From positions 1 through 22,542 of the forward strand of contig JAOINI010000012.1 of assembly GCA_028139285.1 (NCBI GenBank): a stretch of DNA of 22,542 bases, written 5' to 3'. A program made the position numbers and the translations under genes. This stretch comes from Candidatus Pelagibacter sp. Its GTDB lineage: Bacteria; Pseudomonadota; Alphaproteobacteria; Pelagibacterales; Pelagibacteraceae. Below, one piece after another: positions 14,919-22,542 of the stretch. The notes under the pieces are model-generated. The model had not been told where the DNA came from. It did not search any database and saw only the letters and a program-made list of their open reading frames with translations. Each line of letters starts with the position of its first letter. Position 1 is the first letter of the stretch.

Positions 14919-16346
14919 GTGGAAGAAATTAAAACTATTGTAAATAATTCTGAAAGCAAACATCCTTCAAATATTGAGGCTGAACAAGCATTATTAGGAT
15001 CAATACTTGTTAATAATGACATAATTGATGAGATTTCAAGTATTGTTGACTCCTCAATTTTCTATGATCCGGCTCACATAAAAATATTTGAAGTGATTCA
15101 AAGTTTAAATAACAAGGGGATGATTGCAAATCCAATTACATTAAAAAATTTTTTTGAAAAAGACAATATGCTTTCAGAAGTTGGTGGTACAGAATATTTG
15201 GTTAAGCTTACAAGATTTTCAAGTTCCCCTAAACAAGCAATTGATTACGCAAAAATTGTTCACGAGATGTATCTCAGAAGAGAGTTAGTGTTAATTTCAA
15301 ATAAACTTTCCGCAGATACTTTGAACGCTAGTTCAGAAGAGCAAAATGCTGAAAGTATTATTGAAGGAACTGAAAAATCTCTTTATGATTTAGCTGAAAA
15401 AGGTACTTTTTCTCAATCATATCTTAAATTTAATCAGGCACTAGACCAGACTATAGAAATGGCGACGATGGCAATGCAAAGTGATCAAGGAATTGTAGGG
15501 GTTCCAACAGGTTTAACTGACTTAGATGAAAAGTTAGGAGGTTTGCATAAATCTGATTTAATCATTTTAGCTGGAAGACCTTCTATGGGGAAAACTGCTT
15601 TAGCTACTAATATTGCTTATCACGCAGCACAACATATTTCAAAAAGGGATGAAAAATCATCAGTAGCTTTTTTTTCTTTAGAGATGTCATCAGAACAATT
15701 ATCAACTAGAATTTTATCAGAACAAGCAAAAATTAAATCTGATGATATTAGACGGGGAAAAGTTTCAGAGGAAGAAATAAATAGATATATAGAAACTTCA
15801 AGAAATATTTATAATCTTCCTCTATTCATTGATGAAACACCAGCTATAACAATAGCAACACTAAGTAATAGAGCTAGAAGAATAAAAAGACTTCACGGGT
15901 TAAATTTAGTAGTTGTTGATTATATTCAATTAATGAGATCAAGCTCAAACAAAAATGATGGTAGAGTTCAGGAAATTTCTGAAATTACTCAAGGATTGAA
16001 GGCTTTGGCTAAAGAATTATCGGTGCCTGTGTTGGCTTTATCACAATTGTCTAGAGCAGTCGAACAAAGGGATGATAAGCAACCTCAATTAGCTGATCTT
16101 AGAGAGTCGGGATCGATTGAACAAGACGCAGATGTTGTAATGTTTGTTTATAGAGAAGCTTATTATTTAGAGAGAAAACAACCTAAATTAGGTTCTATTG
16201 AACATGCCGAATGGCAATCAAAGATGAATGATGTTAATGGTCTTGCAGACATTATACTTGGAAAACAAAGGCATGGGCCAACTGGTACTGTCAAAGTCGA
16301 GTTTGAGGGAATTTATACAAAATTTAAAGATTTAAGCAAAAATTAG
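14919..16346 (+). CDS. dnaB: Replicative DNA helicase DnaB
   Basis: Hexameric helicase that unwinds DNA at the replication fork and contacts primase. It has 475 residues. The N-terminal domain opens with PSNIEAEQALLGSIL (16-30); the RecA-like motor domain has Walker A GRPSMGKT (219-226), SLEMSSEQL (253-261), Walker B LVVVDYIQLM (330-339), the SQLSRAVEQR segment, and LRESGSIEQDADVVMFVYR. The start is GTG 14919: the nearby ATGs at 14911 and 14915 are in other frames, and this GTG gives the normal family N-terminus. There is no sign of an intein in the motor domain. Confidence 0.97.
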   Translation: MEEIKTIVNNSESKHPSNIEAEQALLGSILVNNDIIDEISSIVDSSIFYDPAHIKIFEVIQSLNNKGMIANPITLKNFFEKDNMLSEVGGTEYLVKLTRFSSSPKQAIDYAKIVHEMYLRRELVLISNKLSADTLNASSEEQNAESIIEGTEKSLYDLAEKGTFSQSYLKFNQALDQTIEMATMAMQSDQGIVGVPTGLTDLDEKLGGLHKSDLIILAGRPSMGKTALATNIAYHAAQHISKRDEKSSVAFFSLEMSSEQLSTRILSEQAKIKSDDIRRGKVSEEEINRYIETSRNIYNLPLFIDETPAITIATLSNRARRIKRLHGLNLVVVDYIQLMRSSSNKNDGRVQEISEITQGLKALAKELSVPVLALSQLSRAVEQRDDKQPQLADLRESGSIEQDADVVMFVYREAYYLERKQPKLGSIEHAEWQSKMNDVNGLADIILGKQRHGPTGTVKVEFEGIYTKFKDLSKN

Positions 16347-16399
16347 TCATAGTTTTTTCTTTAGTTATAAATAAATTACGATATATCTGAATTATTCTG

Positions 16400-18874
16400 A
16401 TGTTGTCTTACATTTATAAAAAATTAGTAGTGGATTTTTCAAAATTCACTCTTTTGTTAATATTGGGATTAATTGTTTTCTCACTTTATAAAGCTAAAGA
16501 TTTTAATTTAGATGCCTCTTCAGATGCACTTCTCTTAGAGGGAGATAAAGACCTTAAATATTTAAGAGAAGTTAATGAAAGATATAAGTCTAAGGACTTC
16601 TTAGTTCTTACCTACACTCCAGTTTTAAGCTTCACTGATAAAGAAACTATACTTAATTTACAGTTGTTAAAATCAAAAATAGAAAAATTGACCTGGGTAG
16701 ACAGTGTAATTACCATAATTGATGTTCCTTTATTGAAAAGCACAGATGAAAATTTAATGGATAGATTAAAAAATTATAAAACCTTGGCTTACCCTGAAAT
16801 CGATAGAGACAGAGGTTTTGAGGAGATTTTAAATAGTCCTTTATATAAAAATTATGTAATTAGCGAGGATGGAAAAACCTCAGGAATAGTAGTTTATTTA
16901 AAAAAAGATGAGAGATTAGCTGAATATATAAAAATTAAAGATAAATATTATAACCAATCAATTGAGACTGGTCTAAAAAAAGAAGAAAAGAAGAATTATA
17001 AAAAATTTTTAAAAGAATATGAGGAGTATAAAAATCTTTACAACACTCGAAATCATCAAAATATAAATGAGATTAGGGATATAATAAATAAATACGGAGA
17101 GAATGCCAAAATTCACTTAGGGGGCATTCCAATGATTGCCGATGATATGATGAGTTTTATAAAAAATGATATAGTTGTTTTTGGTGTTGGGGTATTTTTA
17201 TTTATAATTTTTACCTTGTGGTTTATTTTTAAAAAAATTAAGTGGGTGATTATGCCATTACTTGGTTGCGCTACTTCGGTAATTATTATGATTGGCTTAC
17301 TAGGTTTAATGGGTTGGAAAGTTACTGTCATTTCATCTAATTTTATTGCTTTAATGCTCATACTTAACATGGCTATGAATATACATGTTACTGTAAGATT
17401 TTTACAATTGAGAAAAGAGTTTCCTCTTTTGTCAAAAGGGGAGACAATTATTTTAGCAAGTAAAAAAATGATGCCTCCTATTATTTATACAGTTTTAACT
17501 ACTATTTGTGCTTTTTTGTCGTTAATTTTTAGTGGGATTAAACCGATTATAGATTTTGGATGGATGATGACCCTAGGATTACTTGTTTCATTAATAGTAA
17601 CTTTTACACTATTGCCCTCGCTATTGAATATTTTTGCACAAGAGAATGAAATCAACGTGAGAGATAAAGATAAATCGTTTATAACTTCATTCCTTGGGTC
17701 TATAGCAAAAAAAAATAAGATTTTAATTTTTGGCCCAACAATAATTATAATTTTTTTTAGCATATTCGGAATATTAAAACTTGAGGTAGAAAATAGTTTT
17801 ATAAATTACTTTGATAAAAAAACTGAAATTTATAAAGGAATGAAAAAAATTGACGATGAACTTGGCGGCACTACACCTTTAAATGTAATTCTAAAATTTC
17901 CTTCAACAAAAAATAAAAAAACTGATGATGATGAATTTTCTGAATGGGATGAGGATAATGAAAAAGATAAAGATAAATCAAAATATTGGTTTACTAGAGA
18001 TAAAATGGACAAAATACTGAAAGTGCATGATTATTTAGACTCGTTACCGGAAATAGGTAAGGTGTTGTCTTTTGGGTCTATTTTGAGAGTTGCAGAAGAT
18101 TTAAACAAAAAAGAGTTACAAAGTTTAGAAATTGCGGTTTTATATAGTAAAATTCCAGATGAAATAAAACAAGAAATTATATCACCTTATATTTCAGTCG
18201 AAGAGGACGAAGCGAGAGTCTCTGTGAGGGTCAAAGATTCTTTAGAAAATTTAAGAAGAAATGAACTTATAAAAAAAATTAACAATGATCTAAACATTAA
18301 ATTTAATTTAGAAAAAGAGGAATATAAATTAACTGGTGTATTAATTTTATTTAATAATCTACTTCAAAGTTTATTCAAATCCCAAATTCTTACGCTTGGA
18401 ATAGTCATGTTTGGAATATTTTTAATGTTTTTCGTTTTATTTAGAAACATTATTTTATCTTTAATAGGTATAGTGCCTAATTTTATTGCTGCTTTTTTTA
18501 TTCTTGGGATAATTGGTTTTATGAATATTCCCCTTGATATGATGACAATTACAATTGCCGCGATAACAATTGGAATAGCAGTTGATAATAGTATTCATTA
18601 TATTTATAGATTTAAAGAGGAATTTGAAAAAATAAATGATTATAATCAAACTTTAGATAGATGTCATCAAACTGTTGGTGTTGCTATTTTAAATACCTCT
18701 ATAACAATTGTATTTGGATTTTCTATACTTGTTTTATCAAATTTCATACCAACGATTTATTTTGGGTTTTTCACTGGAGTAGCAATGCTGCTAGCAATGA
18801 TTTCAGTGCTTACATTGCTTCCTAAGTTGCTTTTAGTTTATAAGCCTTTTGGAAATGGCACAAAACCTTTGTGA
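16400..18874 (+). CDS. RND/MMPL-family (HAE3-like) membrane exporter
   Basis: A large inner-membrane protein of 824 residues with the two-fold RND layout: a membrane segment (about 14-34), a first extracytoplasmic loop (about 35-255), five segments (about 257-412), a seventh segment (about 438-462), a second loop (to about 660) and five more (about 662-815). LDASSDALLLEGDKDL after the first segment and YWFTRDKMDKI in the second loop resemble predicted RND exporters of the HAE3 group. The second repeat has the acidic motif GIAVDNSIHYIYRF with D729; the first repeat has NMAMNIHVTVRF at the matching place and lacks that aspartate. A very acidic stretch lies at about 508-530. Related proteins move lipids, hopanoids or other hydrophobic molecules; the substrate here is unknown. 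The stop overlaps the cvpA ATG by 1 bp. Confidence 0.85.
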   Translation: MLSYIYKKLVVDFSKFTLLLILGLIVFSLYKAKDFNLDASSDALLLEGDKDLKYLREVNERYKSKDFLVLTYTPVLSFTDKETILNLQLLKSKIEKLTWVDSVITIIDVPLLKSTDENLMDRLKNYKTLAYPEIDRDRGFEEILNSPLYKNYVISEDGKTSGIVVYLKKDERLAEYIKIKDKYYNQSIETGLKKEEKKNYKKFLKEYEEYKNLYNTRNHQNINEIRDIINKYGENAKIHLGGIPMIADDMMSFIKNDIVVFGVGVFLFIIFTLWFIFKKIKWVIMPLLGCATSVIIMIGLLGLMGWKVTVISSNFIALMLILNMAMNIHVTVRFLQLRKEFPLLSKGETIILASKKMMPPIIYTVLTTICAFLSLIFSGIKPIIDFGWMMTLGLLVSLIVTFTLLPSLLNIFAQENEINVRDKDKSFITSFLGSIAKKNKILIFGPTIIIIFFSIFGILKLEVENSFINYFDKKTEIYKGMKKIDDELGGTTPLNVILKFPSTKNKKTDDDEFSEWDEDNEKDKDKSKYWFTRDKMDKILKVHDYLDSLPEIGKVLSFGSILRVAEDLNKKELQSLEIAVLYSKIPDEIKQEIISPYISVEEDEARVSVRVKDSLENLRRNELIKKINNDLNIKFNLEKEEYKLTGVLILFNNLLQSLFKSQILTLGIVMFGIFLMFFVLFRNIILSLIGIVPNFIAAFFILGIIGFMNIPLDMMTITIAAITIGIAVDNSIHYIYRFKEEFEKINDYNQTLDRCHQTVGVAILNTSITIVFGFSILVLSNFIPTIYFGFFTGVAMLLAMISVLTLLPKLLLVYKPFGNGTKPL

Positions 18875-19419
18875 TGTTTGAAAGTATTGATAAAGTTTTA
18901 GAAAATATAAATTTATTTGACGTAATAACATCCACTATTATGTTTTACAGCATCGCTCAATGTTTTTTGAAAGGTTTCTCGCTTAGCTTAATTTCTTTTA
19001 TGAAATGGGTGCTTTCTACAGTTATTACAATAATTTTGGTACCAAAATTTCAACCCTATGTGAGCGATTATATTGAGTCTGAATTTATTAACAGTTTTGG
19101 TTTAGGTATAGCAATATTTATTTTTACATTATTTCTGCTAATTTTAATTGGTAAAGTTTTAAGTAAAGCAGTAACATGGACTGGGGTTGGCTCTATCGAC
19201 AAAACTTTTGGCTTTTTATTTGGTATTTTCAAGGGGTATGTAGTTTGTGTGTGTATATTTTCGATATTTAATTGGTTTTATCCTTATAAAAATTGGGGTA
19301 TATCTGCAGATAAAGCAAAATCATTTAATATTATTTATAAAGGTAGTGAATTATTAATTAAGGAATTTCCTTCAAGTAAGGATTTTATTGATACGAAAGA
19401 TAAAATTGAAAAAATTTAA
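18874..19419 (+). CDS. cvpA: CvpA family inner-membrane protein
   Basis: A small integral membrane protein of 181 residues with about four hydrophobic segments (near 15-35, 40-60, 75-97, 115-135). GSIDKTFGFLFGIFKGYVV in the second half matches the CvpA hallmark (D-x(3)-G-x(2)-FG-x(3)-G). CvpA was named for a role in colicin V production in E. coli and has since been linked to envelope stress tolerance; the biochemical role is unclear. ATG 18874 is chosen over GTG 18871 because it forms the common TGATG coupling with the upstream stop. cvpA just ahead of purF is conserved in many proteobacteria. Confidence 0.87.
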   Translation: MFESIDKVLENINLFDVITSTIMFYSIAQCFLKGFSLSLISFMKWVLSTVITIILVPKFQPYVSDYIESEFINSFGLGIAIFIFTLFLLILIGKVLSKAVTWTGVGSIDKTFGFLFGIFKGYVVCVCIFSIFNWFYPYKNWGISADKAKSFNIIYKGSELLIKEFPSSKDFIDTKDKIEKI

Positions 19420-20857
19420 TTTAGATAAATTAAGAGAGGAATGTGGAATTTTTGGAATTTCTAATCATATCGATGCATCAGCGCTTGTAGCATTAGGGCT
19501 TCATTCTTTGCAACATAGGGGGCAAGAAGGATGTGGAATTGTATCATTTGACGGAAAAAACTATCACTCTGAAAAAAGACAAGGATTAGTTGGGGATCAT
19601 TTTACTAATTCAGAAATTATAGAAAAATTACCTGGAAAATTTGCAATAGGTCACAATAGATACTCAACTACTGGTGAAACCTCATTAAGAAATATTCAAC
19701 CATTTTTCGCTGACTTACATATGGGAGGTTTGAGTGTAGCTCACAATGGAAATCTTACAAATGCCCTTCTTTTAAGAGAAAATCTTGTTAAAGATGGAGC
19801 AATATTTAGAACTACAAGTGATACAGAAACTATTGTTCAATTAATTGCAAAATCAAAAAGAGTAAAATTTTTAGATAAATTGATAGATGCACTTTTTCAA
19901 ATTCAAGGAGGATATTCATTAATTCTTATGACAAATAAAAAGTTGGTGGGTGTTAGAGATCCGTTTGGGATAAGGCCGCTTGTAATTGGAAAATTGAATA
20001 ACTCTTATATTTTTGCTTCAGAAACTTGTGCTTTAGATATTGTTGGAGCAAAATTTTTAAGAGAGGTAGAAAATGGAGAGATAGTATTTGTTGAAAACGA
20101 AAAACTTGAAAGCATAAAGCCGTTCCCAATACAAAAGTCTAGACCTTGCGTATTTGAATATATTTATTTTGCAAGACCTGATAGTTTGATTAGCGGAAAA
20201 TGTGCTTATGAATATAGAAAAAATTTAGGCTCAGAACTTGCAAAAGAAACAGATTTAAATGCTGATTTTGTTGTCCCAGTCCCGGACTCAGGTGTACCAG
20301 CTGCCCTCGGGTATGCCGAACAATCGAAGAAATTATTTGAGTTAGGTCTAATTAGAAATCATTACGTTGGGAGAACATTCATCGAACCTACACAAAATAT
20401 AAGAAGTTTAGGGGTAAAGTTGAAACTAAGTTCTACCAAAACAATAGTAGAGAACAAATCAATAATTTTAATTGATGACTCGCTAGTGAGAGGAACTACT
20501 TGCCACAAAATTGTTAAAATGCTTTATGAGAACGGCGCAAAGGAAGTTCACGTTAGAATAGCATGCCCAGAAATAAAATACCCCGATTTTTATGGTGTAG
20601 ACATGCCTTCTAAAGAGGAGTTACTCGCTTATAAAAAAGATATTAGAGAAATGACTGAGTATATTAATGCTAAAACTTTAAAATTTTTAAGTTTAGATGG
20701 TCTATACAAAGCTTTGACAGGTTCAAAAAGGAACGACAATTACCCACAATTTAGCGATCATTACTTTACTGGGGATTATCCAATTGAACCAGCAGATAAC
20801 TTAAAAGGATTAAAAGTAAAGCAATTATCACTATTAAGTGGAAAGTCTAGTAGCTAA
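19406..20857 (+). CDS. purF: Amidophosphoribosyltransferase PurF
   Basis: Catalyses the first committed step of purine synthesis, PRPP plus glutamine to 5-phosphoribosylamine. With the TTG at 19406 it has 483 residues. C13 (REECGIFGI) would become the N-terminal nucleophile after removal of a 12-residue propeptide. Glutaminase motifs follow: LQHRGQEGCGI, GHNRYSTTGET, VAHNGNLTNA, TTSDTETIVQL. The phosphoribosyltransferase site is IILIDDSLVRGTTC. No ATG exists between the in-frame upstream limit and C13; a TTG at 19388 is the alternative, but 19406 has GAAAGA 5 nt upstream. Both starts overlap cvpA (14 or 32 bp). Near the C-terminus, where the Bacillus enzyme has cysteines for a 4Fe-4S cluster, this protein reads NYPQFSDHYFTGDYP. 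It is convergent with bamB (4 bp overlap). Confidence 0.96.
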   Translation: MKKFNLDKLREECGIFGISNHIDASALVALGLHSLQHRGQEGCGIVSFDGKNYHSEKRQGLVGDHFTNSEIIEKLPGKFAIGHNRYSTTGETSLRNIQPFFADLHMGGLSVAHNGNLTNALLLRENLVKDGAIFRTTSDTETIVQLIAKSKRVKFLDKLIDALFQIQGGYSLILMTNKKLVGVRDPFGIRPLVIGKLNNSYIFASETCALDIVGAKFLREVENGEIVFVENEKLESIKPFPIQKSRPCVFEYIYFARPDSLISGKCAYEYRKNLGSELAKETDLNADFVVPVPDSGVPAALGYAEQSKKLFELGLIRNHYVGRTFIEPTQNIRSLGVKLKLSSTKTIVENKSIILIDDSLVRGTTCHKIVKMLYENGAKEVHVRIACPEIKYPDFYGVDMPSKEELLAYKKDIREMTEYINAKTLKFLSLDGLYKALTGSKRNDNYPQFSDHYFTGDYPIEPADNLKGLKVKQLSLLSGKSSS

Positions 20858-22179
20858 TTAACTATCGACAATCTATTTTTAATATCGAAAAATATTATTG
20901 ATCCATCGATTATAATTGGGAAAGTATTTATTTTATAAGGAAGTTTTTTTATATCTTTGAGTTTTCCATTTAATTCAAACTTTAGCAGGAAAGAATTTTC
21001 TAAAAAAATAAAAATTTTATTATTCGCTATCATCATGCTTTTTATTTGAACATCTTTTTTTTTTATTTTTAAAAAACTAGCTATTTCCTCATTTATGTCT
21101 AAAGAGAATAATATATCTCCACTGATAATATTTGTTGCGATTAAAAATTTTTTTTTACTAATTGAGAAAAAATAATCGTTCATTATAATTGGTTTTACAA
21201 TAGAGCTAAAATTCTTTTTAAATAGAATTGTTCCAGTCTTGGCTTCTATTACAAATGTAAATTGATCTGAGCTAACTACAATTTTTTTATTATTGTTTAC
21301 TATTTGATTTCCTAAAAATAGATTACTAGGATTTATATCTAAGGATTGGTTTAAATTAACGAACCAGTTTATTTCCATACTCTTTTTGTTTACTGCATAT
21401 AAAGACCCATATGTATTTAAAAAAAGTAAATAATTATTACTTAAAGATAAATTATTTATAAATCTGTTTTTTACACTTGTTTCTTCAGTTGGAATTAATT
21501 TAGAGATATCTCCAGAATATTTGTTAAAAAAATATAAATTATTATTTTGATTCGAGGCCAATAATTTATCTTGAAATATTTTTAAATTTGAACGAAAAGG
21601 AATTTTATAATTTTTTGCCCAGATTATTTTATTCTTTTTATAGTCAAATGCATATAAAAAACCAATATTATCTGAGACAAAGATTACACCGTCATTGACA
21701 ATTAGATTTAATTTTTTTTCAATATTTTTAAATCTATTCTTGTAAAAATTAAATTTATTAATTAGTTTTTTTTCATTTAACGAAAATATAAATATATTTC
21801 CTCTTAAATCACTAAATATAATATTATTGTTTTCAGATAATATAAATTTATTTATTTTTTTTCTTGAAATTTTTTTACTTCTAAAATTTTTTTTATTAAG
21901 ATTTAAGTATTTGAAATTCTGTAAATTATTAGTATTACTATAAAAAATGTCGTTCCATTCTTTTACATCTACTAATGGTGGTGTTTTGAGTGTAAGATTT
22001 TTTTTCGGATTTATGATTTTGTTAAAGGAGTAAGACGTAATGGCAAGTCTTTTAAATTCTCTGAAGCTATCAGTTGTATCTTCAGTAATTGAATTTTCAT
22101 TTTTCCAAATACCAGATTTATTATCAAACGAGCAACCATAGAATAATAAAATAAATAGTAATATAATTTTATTTTTCAT
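20854..22179 (-). CDS. bamB: Outer-membrane assembly lipoprotein BamB (PQQ-like beta-propeller)
   Basis: BamB is a lipoprotein partner of the BAM complex that inserts beta-barrel proteins into the outer membrane. It has 441 residues. Residues 1-16 are a lipoprotein signal with lipobox LFYGC, the cysteine C16 being the probable lipidation site. The rest shows repeated beta-blade units typical of PQQ-like propellers, for example FIFSLNEKKLINKF, LYAFDYKKNKIIWAKNY, LYAVNKKSMEINWFVN and FVIEAKTGTILFKKN. Sequence divergence is high, so the name rests on lipobox, propeller repeats and neighbours: the TPR gene upstream matches the yfgM-bamB order of other proteobacteria. It ends within the last codons of purF on the opposite strand. 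SurA and LptD in this window belong to the same envelope pathway. Confidence 0.85.
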   Translation of the reverse strand: MKNKIILLFILLFYGCSFDNKSGIWKNENSITEDTTDSFREFKRLAITSYSFNKIINPKKNLTLKTPPLVDVKEWNDIFYSNTNNLQNFKYLNLNKKNFRSKKISRKKINKFILSENNNIIFSDLRGNIFIFSLNEKKLINKFNFYKNRFKNIEKKLNLIVNDGVIFVSDNIGFLYAFDYKKNKIIWAKNYKIPFRSNLKIFQDKLLASNQNNNLYFFNKYSGDISKLIPTEETSVKNRFINNLSLSNNYLLFLNTYGSLYAVNKKSMEINWFVNLNQSLDINPSNLFLGNQIVNNNKKIVVSSDQFTFVIEAKTGTILFKKNFSSIVKPIIMNDYFFSISKKKFLIATNIISGDILFSLDINEEIASFLKIKKKDVQIKSMMIANNKIFIFLENSFLLKFELNGKLKDIKKLPYKINTFPIIIDGSIIFFDIKNRLSIVN

Positions 22180-22191
22180 TTATCTAAAAAC

Positions 22192-22542
22192 TCAATTTTC
22201 TAATATTTGATCTGATATTTTTTTTAAATAAGAATTAGAATCGGACAATTTTTTTAATAAATTTTTGCCTTCTTCAGTTTTTGAAATTTGCAATAAATAT
22301 AGTGCTTTCTTTAAAATTAAAAGATCTTTTTGTTCAGGCGGAATAGATAAATCTTGTAGAATATTAAAATAATTAATTATTTTTTCTTCACTGCTCTCCA
22401 ATTTTTTTTCAAGAATCGTATTTAACGCTAGAATTGAATAAAATTTATTCTTACTTTTTATTATTTCCTCATAAATTTCTTTAGATTTTTCTTTATTATC
22501 AGAAGATAAGTAAATATTAGCTTTAATAAATTTTTCAGATAT
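22192..22542 (-). CDS. YfgM-like tetratricopeptide protein, N-terminus beyond the window edge
   Basis: The frame is open from the window edge (22542) to a stop at 22192, giving the last 116 residues; an internal TTG at 22401 is not the true start. The sequence is a helical, TPR-like solenoid: KSKEIYEEIIKSKNKFYSIL, then LILKKALYLLQISKTEEG and a final NLLKKLSDSNSYLKKISDQI. This resembles the C-terminal half of YfgM-type proteins, which in E. coli associate with the SecYEG translocon and periplasmic chaperones and are encoded just ahead of bamB. The N-terminal membrane segment expected of that family would lie outside the window. It ends 12 bp before the bamB ATG, so they are likely co-transcribed. 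Confidence 0.7.
   Translation of the reverse strand: MSEKFIKANIYLSSDNKEKSKEIYEEIIKSKNKFYSILALNTILEKKLESSEEKIINYFNILQDLSIPPEQKDLLILKKALYLLQISKTEEGKNLLKKLSDSNSYLKKISDQILEN

Noticed and set aside
17113..18012. Several minus-strand frames of 60-92 residues inside the RND exporter gene
   Set aside because: All are shadows of a membrane-protein gene and show no ribosome binding site, motif or consistent arrangement.

Overview
This window looks like chromosomal DNA from a streamlined, very AT-rich alphaproteobacterium, most likely SAR11 (Pelagibacterales). Three things point there. Base composition is strongly A+T throughout, with lysine-, asparagine- and isoleucine-rich proteins. Intergenic space is tiny: about 420 bp of 22.5 kb lies outside genes. 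Gene order keeps alphaproteobacterial blocks (rpsF-rpsR-rplI-dnaB ... cvpA-purF; DUF2066 next to purM-purN; lptF-lptG next to pepA). This is inference from composition and synteny; a related AT-rich marine alphaproteobacterial lineage cannot be excluded. I see no tRNA, rRNA, CRISPR array, insertion sequence, phage gene or toxin-antitoxin pair.

Layout: (1) 1-311, minus, the start of a DUF2066-type envelope protein, divergent from (2) purM-purN (337-1922), purine synthesis. (3) ndk and pepA (1919-3782, minus), convergent with purN. (4) 3888-11179, plus: a six-gene unit lptF-lptG-lptD-surA-pdxA-rsmA in which every stop overlaps the next start. It covers LPS transport, outer-membrane protein folding, vitamin B6 synthesis and 16S rRNA methylation. 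(5) 11145-13707, minus: fabD-fabG-acpP-gmk, fatty-acid initiation/elongation plus guanylate kinase, convergent with rsmA. (6) 13794-14844, plus: rpsF-rpsR-rplI, with a clear extended -10 promoter, followed by dnaB (14919-16346). (7) 16400-20857, plus: a large RND/MMPL (HAE3-like) membrane protein, cvpA and purF. (8) 20854-22542, minus: bamB and the C-terminal part of a YfgM-like TPR protein.

The window is a housekeeping region. Purine synthesis is at both ends (purM, purN, purF) with nucleotide kinases (ndk, gmk) between. Envelope building is the second theme: LptD/F/G, SurA, BamB, the YfgM-like protein, fatty-acid synthesis and the RND exporter. I found no convincing previously undescribed system. 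The points most worth a second look are local: a PdxA lacking the usual GHTE histidine, an RND gene where alr-radA usually sit, acpP next to gmk without fabF, three tail-to-tail gene overlaps leaving no room for terminators, a PurF with a probable TTG start and propeptide but no C-terminal Fe-S cysteine cluster, and a good internal promoter for acpP.
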